DNA of 64,000 bases. Source: Bufo bufo (lineage: Eukaryota > Chordata > Amphibia > Anura > Bufonidae). Under the pieces are notes generated by a model. That model did no database searches. It saw only the letters and a program-made list of their open reading frames with translations, and was not told where the DNA came from. Position 1 is the first letter of the stretch. The number at the start of each line of letters is the position of its first letter. A program made the translations under genes and the position numbers. Shown here piece after piece: positions 1-11,449 of this stretch. The DNA lies in contig NC_053389.1 of the NCBI RefSeq assembly GCF_905171765.1, positions 743,257,146-743,321,145 on the forward strand, read 5' to 3'.

Positions 1-272
1 CATAGATAGCGCAGAGCACTGTACTCAGCAGTTCCATAGAAGTGAATGGAGTGGTGGTCACGCATGCGCACTACTGCTCCATTTACGGTAAAACGCTTCC
101 TATGGATATGTTATGGTAGTGGGACAGACCACTTTAACCGCCTCCGGACCGCCTAACGCAGGATCGCGTTCCGGAGGCGGCAGCCCTGCGCACAGTCACG
201 CATCTATGCGTCATCTCGCGAGACGCGAGATTTCCTGTGAACGCGCGCACACAGGCGCGGAAGGTAAGCGAG

Positions 273-436
273 TGGATCTCCAGCCTGCCAGCGGCGATCG
301 TTCGCTGGCAGGCTGGAGATGTGATTTTTTTTACCCCTAACAGGTATATTAGATGCTGTTTTGATAACAGCGTCTAATATACCTGCTACCTGGTCCTCTG
401 GTGGTCCCTTTTGTTTGGATCGACCACCAGAGGACA
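273..436. repeat. Three consecutive small hairpins in the left arm of the TTAA element
   Basis: Hairpin 1 has arms reading CTCCAGCCTGCCAGC and its complement around a GATCG core (about 281-320). Hairpin 2 has arms around CAGGTATATTAGA and its complement (about 341-385). Hairpin 3 has arms around TGGTCCTCTGGTGGTC and its complement (about 390-436). The overlapping ORFs on both strands here follow from the symmetry and are not genes. Confidence 0.75.
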
Positions 437-581
437 CAGGCAGCTCAGTAAAGTAGCACCAAACACCACTACACTACACTACACCCCCCCTGTCACTTAT
501 TAACCCCTTATGAACCACTGATCACCCCTGATCACCCCATATAGACTCCCTGATCACCCCCCTGTCATTGATCACCCCCCT

Positions 582-1115
582 GTAAGGCTGCATTCAGATG
601 TCCGTATGTTTTTTACGGATCCACGGATACATGGATCGGATCCGCAAAACACATACAGGCGTCTGAATGGAGCCTTACAGGGGGGTGATCACCCCATATA
701 GACTCCCTGATCACCCCCCTGTCATTGATCACCCCCTTGTAAGGCTCTATTCAGACGTCTCTATGATTTTTACGGATCCACTGATACATGGATCGGATCC
801 GCAAAACACATACGGACGTCTGAATGGAGCCTTACAGGGGGGTGATCAAAGACAGGGGGTGATCACCCCATATAGACTCCCTGATCACCCCCCTGTCATT
901 GATCACCCCCCTGTAAGGCTGCATTCAGATGTCCGTATGTTTTTTACGGATCCACGGATACATGGATCGGATCCACAAAACACATACGGACATCTGAATG
1001 GAGCCTTATAGGGGGGTGTTCAATGACAGGGGGGTGATCACCCCATATAGACTCCCTGATCACCCCCCTGTCATTGATCACCCCCCTGTCATTGATCACC
1101 CCCCTGTAAGGCTCC
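582..1115. repeat. Three-copy tandem repeat, units 157-174 bp, each with an internal inverted repeat
   Basis: The marker GTAAGGCT recurs at 582, 739 and 913. Each unit has a GTAAGGCTGCATTCAGA arm, a GGATC-rich centre and an inverted partner ending GAATGGAGCCTTACAGG. Units are joined by GATCACCCCCCTGTCATT spacers whose number varies, which explains the unequal unit lengths. Confidence 0.8.
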
Positions 1116-1289
1116 ATTAAGACATTTTTTTGGCCCAAGTTAGCGGAAATTATATATTTTTTTCTTACAAAGTCTCATATTCCACTAACTTGTGTCAAAA
1201 AATAAAATCTCACATGAACTCACCATACCCCTCACGGAATCCAAATGCGTAAAAGTTTTTAGACATTTATGTTCCAGACTTCTTCTCAC

Positions 1290-2340
1290 GCTTTAGGGCC
1301 CTTAGAATGCCAGGGCAGTATAAATACCCCACATGTGACCCCATTTCGGAAAGAAGACACCCCAAGGTATTCGCTGAGGGGCATATTGAGTCCATGAAAG
1401 ATTGAAATTTTTGTCCAAAGTTAGCGGAAAGGTAGACTTTGTGAGAAAAAAAAATAAAAAATCAATTTCCGCTAACTTGTGCCAAAAAAAATAAATTTCG
1501 ATGAACTTGCCATGCCCCTCATTGAATACCTTGGGGTGTCTTCTTTCCAAAATGGGGTCACATGTGGGGTATTTATACTGCCCTGGCTTTTTAGGGGCCC
1601 TAAAGCGTGAGAAGAAGTCTGGGATCCAAATGTCTAAAAATGCCCTCATAAAAGGAATGTGGGCCCCTTTGAGCATCTAGGCTGCAAAAAAGTGTCACAC
1701 ATGTGGTATCTCCGTACTCAGGAGAAGTTGGGCAATGTGTTTTGGGGTGTCATTTTACATATACCCATGCTGGGTGAGAGAAATATCTTGGCAAAAGACA
1801 ACTTTTCCCATTTTTTTATACAAAGTTGGCATTTGACCAAGATATTTATCTCACCCAGCATGGGTATATGTAAAATGACACCCCAAAACACATTACCCAA
1901 CTTCTCCCTAGTACGGAGATACCACATGTGTGACACTTTTTTGCAGCCTAGGTGGGCAAAGGGGCCCACATTCCAAAGAGCACCTTTCGGATTTCACCGG
2001 CCATTTTTTACAGATTTTGATTTCAAACTATCCCTAGAATGCCAGGGCAGTATAACTACCCCACAAGTGACCCCATTTTGGAAAGAAGACACCCCAAGGT
2101 ATTCGCTGATGGGCATAGTGAGTTCATAGAAGTTTTTATTTTTTGTCACAAGTTAGTGGAATATGAGACTTTGTAAGAAAAATAAAAATAAAAATCATCA
2201 TCATTTTCCGCTAACTTGTGACAAAAAATAAAAAGTTCTATGAACTCACTATGCCCATCAGCGAATACCTTAGGGTGTCTACTTTCCGAAATGGGGTCAT
2301 TTGTGGGGTGTTTGTACTGTCTGGCCATTGTAGAACCTCA
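1290..2340. repeat. Train of three large hairpins
   Basis: Three back-to-back imperfect palindromes are centred near 1450, 1815 and 2190. Hairpins 1 and 3 are built from the same module, containing GAAAGAAGACACCCC on one arm and GGGGTGTCTTCTTTCC on the other. Hairpin 2 uses a different module with ACACCCCAAAACACATT. Each arm is about 120-160 bp. The longest apparent ORF (1659-2129, +) runs through the hairpin 2 arms and has a mirrored partner on the other strand, so it is not a gene. Confidence 0.75.
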
Positions 2341-2793
2341 GGAAACATGACAGGTGCTCAGAAAGTCAGAGCTGCTTCAAAAAGCGGAAATTCACATTTC
2401 TGTACCATAGTTTGTAAACGCTATAACCTTTACCCAAACCATTTTTTTTTACCCAAACATTTTTTTTTTATCAAAGACATGTAGAACAATAAATTTTGAG
2501 AAAAATGTATACATGGATGTCGTTTTTTTTGCAAAATTTTACAACTGAAAGTGAAAAATGTCATTTTTTCGCAAAAAAAATCGTTAAATTTCGATTAAAA
2601 AAAAGTAAAAATGTCAGCAGCAATGAAATACCACCAAATGAAAGCTCTATTAGTGAGAAGAAAAGGAGGTAAAATTCATTTGGGTGGTAAGTTGCATGAC
2701 CGAGCAATAAACGGTGAAAGTAGTGTAGTGCAGAAGTGTAAAAAGTGGCCTGGTCTTTAAGGGTGTTTAAGCTAGGGGGGCTGAAGTGGTTAA

Positions 2794-3987
2794 GTACTGA
2801 TATCCATGGAGTGCTGCTTCTCTCTCATCTAGATTAGATGATCAGAATCTAATTACTGATGTATAGGCAACTACTGTATATAGCGACCAAACATAATGGA
2901 ACATGTATGGAAGATTCTAAAAGTTTTTCCACTATCTTGTGCATAAGTGATGAGTGTATGATCACTAAGGGCCCCACTGCAGGGACCCTAAAGATGCTTG
3001 ACAAAGACCCCTGTGAGAGTCGAAACCTTACATTTTATTCTGGTGGAGGAATAAAGTTGTATGTTTTAACACCTACAAAGATGCTGACAGACAGTATGTC
3101 AGTGGATTCCTGGACCTGGTGACTTTTACTTCCCTCATTGACCCAGTACTGTACGGTGTATAAAGGGCTGAAGAAAATTTTCTTCTATTTCTTTGTGTCC
3201 TGAGGTTGACTAGGATAGGGGTCCCAGTCCCCAGGTCCTCCTCACTGTGGTAATACAGAATGTGGACAAGTGACAAAATGTTCGGTATCTTCAGTACCTT
3301 TTAGAATTGCAGGACTGCTCTGGGCATTAGATTCTCTGAGATTTCCTTAAGATTACAATTTACACTTCTGAAGTCTACAATATCCTAGACTAGATAGACT
3401 GGTATCAACTACTGTGACCCCCACCAATCAGATACTGATGACCATGACCTATCCTATCCGTTTTCAGCGATGCCAGCGGATACAACAGAGGCCTGGCCCC
3501 AATCGGCGAGCACAGCATCTGTGCCCTCCCAATTAAGGCGCCATACATGTACGGCGCATGTCGAGAAGGGGTTAATAAATACATATTGTTTGCCTGTATG
3601 CAAGGATAACATTGCTCTTGCACAGGATTAGGATTTTGCACGCAGGAGACTTTCATTGATCACCACCCCCTTTTGCCATTTCGTAAGGATTACATCTTCA
3701 AGCTCAGACATGTTACAAGGAATACAGATTTAATCCTTGCAGCAAAGAAAAAGCAGGTAAATTAACTACTATGGTGTGAACAGCGCTAAATTTATTAAGA
3801 GGCACAGCCGCATTTTGTGTGGTCCATGAACTAGAAATTCCAGCTATGAGCAGGCGACAATTTGAAATGTAATTTTCTCCAGTTTATGGCGTAAATTCTA
3901 TAAAATCTTACAGGTTGCTGGAGGCATCGCCCCTACTGCTAAGTATCTCAATACTTTAAAAAAATGTTGAGAACAGTAAAAAGTCTT
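2794..3987. other. No gene seen; unique DNA with decayed repeat fragments
   Basis: Between two transposable elements I see no splice-bounded open frame and no RNA gene. Around 3418-3462 is a fragment with the phrase ATCAGATACTGATGACC, which recurs in altered form near 37690 and is probably a short dispersed repeat. The rest appears unique and AT-biased. Confidence 0.5.
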
Positions 3988-4260
3988 AGGGTTAATGCAC
4001 ATTTTGCAGGCTGCAATACACGAATACGCAAAAAATACGGATGACGTCAGTATGAATTCCGTATTTTGTGGAACGGAACAGCTGGCCCTTCATAGAACGG
4101 TCCTATCCTTGTGCATAATGCGGACAATAATGTTCTATTTTTTGTGGACATAATGGAAACAGAATGCACACGGAGTAACTTTGTTTTTGTTTTTTTGCGG
4201 ACCCATTGAAACAAAAACAAAACGGATACGGAAAGAAAATACGTTTGTGTGCATGAGCCC
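3988..4260. mobile_element. MITE, GTGCATGAGCCC-end family
   Basis: The left end reads GGGTTAATGCACA and the right end GTGTGCATGAGCCC. The interior carries paired modules of CGTATTTTGTGGAACGGAACAG type. The same family recurs at 27764, 29994, 30503 and 31648. It is non-coding. The ends of better copies are flanked by TAA or TTA, so a PIF/Harbinger-type origin is inferred. Confidence 0.6.
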
Positions 4261-4274
4261 TTCTTATTGTACTT

Positions 4275-4660
4275 ACTTAGGCTACTATAACACTTGCGGC
4301 AGGACGGATCCGACAGGCTGTTCACCATGTCGGATCCATCCTGCGGCTATTTCGCCGTGCCGCCGGACCGACGCTTCATCCCCATTGACTATAATGGGGA
4401 CGGGGGCGGAAGCGCTCATCTCCATAGTCATCTGTATCGCCATCCTCAGGACAGCGATACAGATGGCTGTGCTGCGGCAGGGGAGGGAGAGGTGTGTCCC
4501 TTTCACTTCCTCTGATAGGCTGCAGGCACTAGGCTGGCAGCCTATCAGAGGCCGACGCAGGCGGCGCGATGACATCATTGCGCCGCCTGAGCCGTACATC
4601 GCGGGACACAGGCCGGAAGAGGCCTGCATCGCATCGCTGTGTGATGAAGGTAAGTATAAG
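4275..4660. repeat. Partial MITE plus foldback, related to 23764-24010
   Basis: CTTGCGGCAGGACGGATCC followed by CAGGCTGTTCACC matches the segment at 23777 closely and then continues into palindromic text (CTGTATCGC with its inverse, and CCTATCAGAGG with its inverse near 4510-4550). It ends next to the minisatellite. Only one terminus is recognisable, so it is truncated or fused with another element. Confidence 0.5.
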
Positions 4661-4685
4661 TGTTTTTTTTATTTTATATGTACAA

Positions 4686-6300
4686 TAGTACTAGCACATT
4701 AGGGGGGGGGCTCTTGTTACTGGCACATTAGGGGGCCTCTTGTTACTGGCACATAAGGGGGGGGCTGTTGTTACTGGCACATTAGGGGAGGGCTCTTGTT
4801 ACTGGCACATTGGGGGGGCTCTTGTTACTGGCACATTGGGGGGGCTCTTGTTACTGGCACATTAGGGGGGCTCTTGTTACTGGCACATTAGGGGGGCTCT
4901 TGTTACTGGCACATTAGGGGGGCTCTTGTTACTGGCACATTAGGGGGGCTCTTTTTACTGGCACATTAGGGGGGCCTCTTGTTACTGGCACATTAGGGGG
5001 GCTCTTGTTACTGGCACATTAGGGGGGCTCTTGTTACTGGCACATTAGGGGAGCTCTTGTTACTGGCACATTACGGGGGCTCTTGTTACTGGCACATTAC
5101 GGGGGCTCTTGTTACTGGCACATTAGGGGGGCTCTTGTTACTGGCACATTAGGGGGGCTCTTGCTACTGGCACATTAGGGGGGCTCTTGTTACTGGCACA
5201 TTAGGGTGGCTCTTGCTACTGGCACATTAGGGGGGCTCTTGTTACTGGCCCATTGAGGGGGGCTGTTGTTACTGGCACAAATGGGGGGGGCTCTTGTTAC
5301 TGGCACATTAGGGGGGGCTCTTGTTACTGGCACATTAGGGGGGGCTGTTGTTACTGGAACATTAGGGGGGCCTCTTGTTACTGGCACATTAGGGGGGCCT
5401 CTTGTTACTGGCACATTAGGGGGGCCTCTTGTTACTGGCACATTAGGGGGGGCTGTTGTTACTGGAACATTAGGGGGGCCTCTTGTTACTGGCACATTTG
5501 GGGGGCCTCTTGTTACTGGCACATTAGGGGGGGCTGTTGTTACTGGAACATTAGGGGGGCCTCTTGTTACTGGCACATTAGGGGGGCCTCTTGTTACTGG
5601 CACATTAGGGGGGCCTCTTGTTACTGGCACATTAGGGGGGGGCTGTTGTTACTGGAACATTAGGAGGGCCTCTTGTTACTGGCACATTTGGGGGGCCTCT
5701 TGTTACTGGCACATTAGGGGGGCCTCTTGTTACTGGCACATTAGGGGGGCCTCTTGTTACTGGCACATTAGGGGGGCCTCTTGTTACTGGCACATTAGGG
5801 GGGCCTCTTGTTACTGGCACATTTGGGGGGCCTCTTGTTACTGGCACATTAGGTGGGGCTCTTGTTACTGGCACATTAGGGGGGCCTCTTGTTACTGGCA
5901 CATTAGGGGGGCTCTTGTTACTGGCACATTAGGGGGGCCTCTTGTTACTGGCACATTAGGGGGGCTCTTGTTACTGGCACATTAGGGGGGCCTCTTGTTA
6001 CTGGCACATTAGGGGGGCTCTTGTTACTGGCACATTGGGGGGGGGGGTCTTGTTACTGGCACATTACGGGGGCCTCTTGTTACTGGCACATTAGGGGGGC
6101 CTCTTGTTATTGGTACATTAGGGGGGCCTCTTGTTACTGGCACATTAGGGGGGCTTTTGTTACTAGCACATGATTGAGAAAGCTCTTGTTACTGACACAT
6201 TAGGGGGACTCTTGTTACTGGCACATAATTGGGGGGGCTCTTGTTACTGGCACATGATTGGGGGACATCTATGGGGGCACTTCTTACTGGCACATTATTG
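4686..6300. repeat. Minisatellite of 26/27-bp units, roughly 60 copies
   Basis: The unit is GGCTCTTGTTACTGGCACAT followed by a G-rich tail. Early copies are 26 bp; many copies after about 5360 are 27 bp because of an extra C (GGCCTCTTG). The 27-bp stretch keeps frame and yields a 239-codon open frame of repeating TGTLGGPLV-type nonapeptides, with open frames on the other strand too. It is a repeat artefact, not a protein gene. A GCTGTTG-GGAAC variant marks a higher-order pattern at 5344, 5452, 5533 and 5642. Confidence 0.92.
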
Positions 6301-6633
6301 TTGGGCACTATAGGGGCATCTACTGAGGCCACAAAGAAGGAGTATTGGGGGGATTTGTCCCACTACTGGGGGGGGGGGCATTATGGGCTTTATTACTCCC
6401 CCATGGTATGACCCCCTAGTAGCAGCACCAGCCTCTCCCTGCTCTGCTATCCCTCTGCCCCTTCTCCAAATCCTTATTATGAAATCTTTCTCATTAGAAT
6501 AAAACACAACATCAGCTCCGCCGAGCCCCCGGCCAAAGTAAGGAAGTGGCGTCCGAGATCCCCAAGGGCCAAGCCAAGTAATTGTAAGTTTTCATGTGAA
6601 ATATGTTTGTTATACACATATAGCCTACACTGT
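6301..6633. other. Spacer between two minisatellites
   Basis: It contains a G-rich tail with AGGCCACAAAGAAGGAGTA and a pyrimidine-rich stretch of CTCCCTGCTCTGC type. Neither gives a convincing open frame. Related G-rich text occurs at the end of the hAT element near 24050, so it is probably the degraded tail of a dispersed element in which the array grew. Confidence 0.4.
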
Positions 6634-7497
6634 GCCATACAATATACAGTGTACCTCTACACTGTGCCACACAATATACAGTATACCTCTACACTGTGCC
6701 ACACAATATACAGTATACCTCTACACTGTGCCACACAATATACAGTATACCTCTACACTGTGCCACACAATATACAGTATACCGCTATGCTGTGCCACAC
6801 AATATACAGTATACCTCTACACTGTGCCACACAATATACAGTATACCTCTACACTGTGCCACACAATATACAGTATACCTCTACACTGTGCCACACAATA
6901 TACAGTATACCTCTACACTGTGCCACACAATATACAGTATACCGCTATGCTGTGCCACACAATATACAGTATACCTCTACACTGTGCCACACAATATACA
7001 GTATACCTCTACACTGTACCACACAATATACAGTATTCCTCTACACTGTGCCACACAATATACAGTATACCTCTACACTGTGCCACACAATATACAGTAT
7101 ACCTCTACACTGTACCACACAATATACAGTATTCCTCTACACTGTGCCACACAATATACAGTATACCTCTACACTGTGCCACACAATATACAGTATACCT
7201 CTACACTGTGCCACACAATATACAGTATACCTCTACACTGTGCCACACAATATACAGTATACCTCTACACTGTGCCACACAATGTACAGCATACCTCTAC
7301 ACTGTGCCACACAATATACAGTATACCTCTACACTGTGCCACACAATATACAGTATACCTCTACACTGTGCCACACAATATACAGTGTACCTCTACACTG
7401 TGCCACACAATATACAGTATACCTCTACACTGTGCCACACAATATACAGTGTACCTCTACACTGTGCCACACAATATACAGTATTCCTCTACACTGT
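6634..7497. repeat. 32-bp minisatellite, about 27 copies, open in all three + frames
   Basis: The unit is ACTGTGCCACACAATATACA plus GTATACCTCTAC. It contains no TAA, TAG or TGA in any phase, and 32 is not a multiple of three, so all three forward frames stay open across about 860 bp (apparent proteins of 283-332 aa). Variants are spaced in whole units: CCGCTATGC at 6782 and 6942 (5 units); GTACC at 7016 and 7112 and GTATTCC at 7033 and 7129 (3 units). Confidence 0.95.
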
Positions 7498-8882
7498 GTA
7501 GTCTGCTCTATAAGCACCATTGTTTTGTGCCGGCGGACAGAAAGTAATCTGGAAGTGCTCCTCCCGAGACCAGGCTCTGGATCCGCCACTGGCTCCTACT
7601 ATTAATTAGTGCTGAGAGCATCAGATCTTTATATACCCGGCCATTGGCCATGGGGAGGGCTTGGGCGCAGACCTCTGGGCATCGACCATCTGGATAATGT
7701 CACTGTAGGGTATATGGCCAGTATGGCCCTGTTAATGGTGCTGTGTACAGCACTGCAGAATACTGTATGTCGTGCTAAATGAGCAATGAGATATAAATCA
7801 ATGATATAGATATATAATAATAAAGAGTCACAGCACTCGGCTATTTCCAGAACTCCCATAGTCGGCAGCACACATGCTCGACTCCATTTATTTTGGATAG
7901 GCCCACGGGTATGGGGATCCTGTTCTTATAATCAGTGAGGGTCCTACCTGTGGACAGGGGATATCTTGCTACAACTGGAATACCCTTTTAACTAATGGCG
8001 TTTTGGTTGCTATGACCCGCAAGATCCTAAGAACGGGTCAGATTTTGTCCCACTCACCAGGCTAAAGAGGCTGGGCATACTGGGACTCTCTGACAACGGC
8101 CCCCTATCGCTAAGTATCTTTTTAAAAATGTTGAGAACAGTCTCATATATGGACTCTCCTTACTGAGATGAATAGGAGTTGTCGATACTGCCAAACATAC
8201 ACATACATAGCGTTCTCTGCCAACACTCAATATGACCTATTTGGGGGTTCTTTTGTCCAGACCCCCACCAATTTATGTATTATGGCATATACCATTTATT
8301 TAATAAAGTGCTGTGATGGGAAAACTCAGACACCGGCAATTTGTGTTCCGCATTTTGCGGACCGCACATCGCTGGCACTATAATAGAAAATGCCTAATCT
8401 TGTCCGCAGTTGCTGTTTCAGTTTTCGCCTCAGGCAGCAGAAAGGCTAGGTGCACCCCTGGCTGTACATGTTTTACTCAGTTTGTGGATTAGGATTTTTT
8501 TAAAATCTCATCCACTTTGCCTGTACTGTACAACACTGCGGTATCCGTGATAACAAATTGCGTTGTGTATCCGGCACTTGTGAACATACCCATACATACG
8601 TTTTTCTTGATAAATTTCATGCCAAAGTCCTGCCACCATTTTTGAAGTTCTTCTGTGGACCCGTTCTATTTTAGAAGTGGTTTTGTCGGTGTCTCCAGAA
8701 TTCCACTGATCATGCCATATATTCGTAGTTTCAGCCAACGCCTGCTGGAATAATCCAACCTGACAGATCCCATATTTGGCAGACAATAGTCTGCTGCTGG
8801 CTACTTTTATCTTCAGTGTATGGGCAGCTTTGTCTAGGAGACTACAAGTAAAATACAGCAACAGATTGGCTAAACAGATTCA
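7498..8882. other. No gene seen; mixed decayed repeats
   Basis: Short fragments resemble dispersed repeats, for example GGATCCTGTTCTTATAATCAG near 7915 and TCTCATCCACTTTGCCTGTA near 8507. ORFs here are at most about 115 codons and lack coding-like composition or splice context. Confidence 0.45.
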
Positions 8883-9155
8883 GGGCTCATTCAGACGGCA
8901 GTATGCTGGCCGCAAAAATGCGGATCTGTTTTTTTTGCAGACAGTTTAGCATGTCCTCAAAAAAACGGATTGCATTCCGAATTTTTGCAGACCCATAGAC
9001 TTCAAAGGGGCCATGTCCTGATTTTCACTGACAAGTACAGGAGATGTTTTATTTGTTTTACGGAGCCATGGAAAGGAAGTGAATGGGTCCGCATCTAATC
9101 TGCAACATTGCGGATCAGATGCGGAAAGCAACATACCGCCGTCTGAACGAACCCT
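8883..9155. mobile_element. MITE, GGGCTCATTCAGACG-end family
   Basis: The left end GGGCTCATTCAGACGGC is mirrored by the right end GCCGTCTGAACGAACCC. The interior has GGATC and ATGCGGA modules like other CpG-rich foldbacks in this window. A second copy lies at 38564-38805. Non-coding. Confidence 0.65.
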
Positions 9156-9156
9156 T

Positions 9157-9385
9157 ACGGCATACACACGAGATACCTTTGGGCCAGCAGCTATCTTCTG
9201 ATCCTACATACACATGCAGCTCGATTGGGAGTAAGCCGCTGACAGACACCTCTTCTGGATGTGATTTCTCCAAGAACAAAAGGATTGGGCAGGTTGAAAT
9301 TCAACAGCCCCATCCTTACTGAGAATCATCTCCGCGTGCTGCTAACATTGGAGGGTTCAGCATCAAATGTGCATGGCCAGCTTTA
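9157..9385. mobile_element. Possible short MITE or SINE fragment
   Basis: It begins GGCATACACACGAGATACC and ends near GTGCATGGCCAGC, a weak inverted match (GGCATACACA against TGTGCATGGCC). No target duplication could be defined. Confidence 0.3.
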
Positions 9386-10099
9386 CAGTGTATAGTGACT
9401 GGGGACAGAGATCCTCATGCTGTATACAGGATCGGCTCTGGCGCATGCGCAGTGCACTGATGGAGTCGGCTTGCAAACTGGGAGTGCACAGCTATTGCTG
9501 AGGCCAGAACCGCTCATATGACTACTCACAGCGACCGTGCGCTACTTTATAACTTTATTCTTTCCTTTGTGCTGAAAGTGACATCTTTACAAACCTATTA
9601 AATCCCTGTAGATCGCTATGGCGGAGGTTTAGGGTCTTCATATGTGATGATAGGCTCACCATTCCTGACATGTCTGTCTTAGGGACCATTTGCACTAACA
9701 ATTCTGGAGCATGCTGTAGGTCATGTATTCCTCGATTGTTCCTACTAGAAGATTAGAACTGAATGGCCTGCAATAAAAGTCCAGCTGGGTGTTACCAGTT
9801 GGGGGCACAGTCTGACAGTATCAGCAGTGATTAGATAATGGCAGAATGTGCAGGGACACCCATCTGGACCTTTACTGCAAACTGCTAGTAATTCAGGTAG
9901 GTAATTCATAGTAGGAATAAAAGAGGGACATCACAACATAGAGATACATGAAAAGATGCCCCAGAATTGTTATTACTACAGCAGACATGTCAGGAGAGGA
10001 GACACATTGCTCTTTAACACCGAATTGCCCTAAACTGTTGAATATGCATAACTTCGCCGAGGAATAATCACTCAGTACACAGCAGTATTCAGAGCTGAT
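9386..10099. other. No gene seen; apparently unique DNA
   Basis: I find no repeat signature and no open frame with splice sites. It lies immediately upstream of the GC-rich segment at 10.1 kb, so it could be promoter-proximal if that segment is a promoter. Confidence 0.4.
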
Positions 10100-10360
10100 C
10101 TGCGCATGAGCCGAGCACTGGGCTGGAAAGCGGCCGCAGCACAGGAAGCAGTCAGGGGCTGGCAGAGCGTTACGCAGCGGAGCTTCATGCCAGAACACGG
10201 CGTCTACGCAATAACGTAAAAGGGGCGTGGTTAACTCGGAACTGTCAGTGACAGTTGAGCCTGTGGGCCCGCCTCCTGGCAGAGCTGCCGATGCACACAA
10301 AGCCTAGGGTCACGGGCCGCCGCAGCCATTCGCCCATCAACAGCCGGTGATGGCAGGTAA
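10100..10360 (+). promoter_or_regulatory. GC-rich, CpG-containing segment; possible promoter and first exon
   Basis: In otherwise CpG-poor non-repeat DNA this segment holds many CpGs and GC-box-like words (GGGGCGTGG at 10223, CCCGCCTCC near 10269). Near 10347-10357 the text GGTGATGGCAGGTAATA contains an ATG just before a splice-donor-like CAG|GTAATA. That would suit a 5' exon of a + strand gene. The functional reading is inference, and no downstream exon can be linked to it with certainty. Confidence 0.3.
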
Positions 10361-10747
10361 TACAGAAGGGGGCGCTAGTGCTGGTTATCGAGGCGAGGGC
10401 ACAAAGCTGGGGACAGATGGGAGGGCAGCCATGGGCCTGGAGGGCATTGATGAGGGGTGACAGTGCCATGTGATGCCAGCTGATGTCACATCATAGTTCT
10501 TCCTCCATAGACTGCATACTGCAGTGTCCTGCCCATAGGGTTGTGTGGAGGCACCACATGTGAGTGGCACCATGCTGGGGCAAGACAGTCCATGTAAATC
10601 ACGTGACTGGGGCCACTTACCCCCTCTATACTGGGCATGTTATGTGGAACTTGTGGCACTACAACTCCCAGCATGCCTTACCACACTGGAAGCTGCGGCT
10701 TTGTGACAGCGGGAGCAGTGCTGTAATTGGTGACTGTCACGGATGCC

Positions 10748-11323
10748 ACACGTGTGCCATGTCTCGGACCGCATTCATACCATGCAGCTTTCCTCCAGTT
10801 TGATTCTTCTTCCTAAAGGATATTGAACTAAAAATCGGAGTCCTTTCCATTGACTTGTATGGAGGGCGCTGCTGAGGCGCCCGCCCTGCATATCTGGGCA
10901 AACACATAGTCACACTTTTTTTTTTTCTGCAAAAATGAGCAATTTTTCCCCAGACGATTTGTGGTGTAAAGGGAAGGATACAGTGAAAGGTGAGCGGTCG
11001 GCCTGTGGTGTAGAACGGGGGCGGACGCGGACAGCAGAGGGCTCCGTGCAAAGAGAATTCTCAACCTCCCCTATTCCCTCCCAACATTGCATATGCATAC
11101 AGGTACGGCTACTTACACACCTGCGGCACTACGATCCGCCAAAGAATGCAAGAACACAAAGAATGCCGATTCTCAGCATTTTTGCCAGATTGTGGACAGA
11201 AACCCATTCTAGGCGGCCTCCATCTGCATCCAGCAGTGCAGGCTGGACTCTCTGACGCAGATGTGAAGGTAGCCTAATACAGCCCCCCATACCTCTTCCA
11301 TCCAGTGACGTCGCCTCTGATGT
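10748..11323 (+). repeat. Inverted segmental duplication, copy B (no insertion)
   Basis: The reverse complement of this segment recurs at 16066-17468 with very few differences once the 812-bp insertion there is removed. Both breakpoints are sharp: similarity ends at ACACGTGT on one side and at ACATCAGAGG on the other. Shared ORFs on both strands are consequences of the duplication. The TA at 11290-11291 is the empty version of the site occupied at 16098-16913. Confidence 0.9.
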
Positions 11324-11449
11324 AGACGTTCTCTGTCCTCATCTTCTCCTTTCGGACCAGACCGCCATGATGATTTCTCTCAGCCGTCTCTTCTCTCTGC
11401 AGAGTTTGACAAGAAGACATATTAGTTTCTTACTTTTCCATCATCCTCT

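Larger units (their letters stand above)
138..2789. mobile_element. TTAA-flanked non-coding DNA transposon, piggyBac-like ends, about 2.65 kb
   Basis: TTAA lies immediately outside both ends (134-137 and 2790-2793). The left end reads CCGCCTCCGGACC and the right end, reverse-complemented, CCACTTCAGCCCC: a short imperfect terminal inverted repeat. A TTAA duplication is typical of piggyBac and Kolobok; the CC termini fit piggyBac better. The interior has no transposase. It holds three small hairpins, a tandem array, three large hairpins and an AT-rich right arm, so this is a non-autonomous element. The class is inferred from the ends only; the boundaries are seen directly. Confidence 0.6.

Noticed and set aside
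1659..2129. 156-codon + frame that looks like a protein
   Set aside because: It runs along the arms of a large palindrome; a mirrored frame with the same peptide text exists on the minus strand. No family similarity recognised.
4181..4702. 173-aa + frame
   Set aside because: It passes through two MITE remnants and is mirrored by a minus frame from an inverted repeat.
5190..5985. Long frames on both strands (up to 239 aa) in the G-rich array
   Set aside because: They are translations of a 26/27-bp minisatellite.
6634..7497. Resemblance to a CRISPR array (regular 32-bp period)
   Set aside because: Units are directly contiguous with no unique spacers, and the context is a vertebrate genome.
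6596..7605. Three overlapping frames of about 283-332 aa
   Set aside because: The 32-bp unit has no forward stop codons, so all frames stay open without selection.
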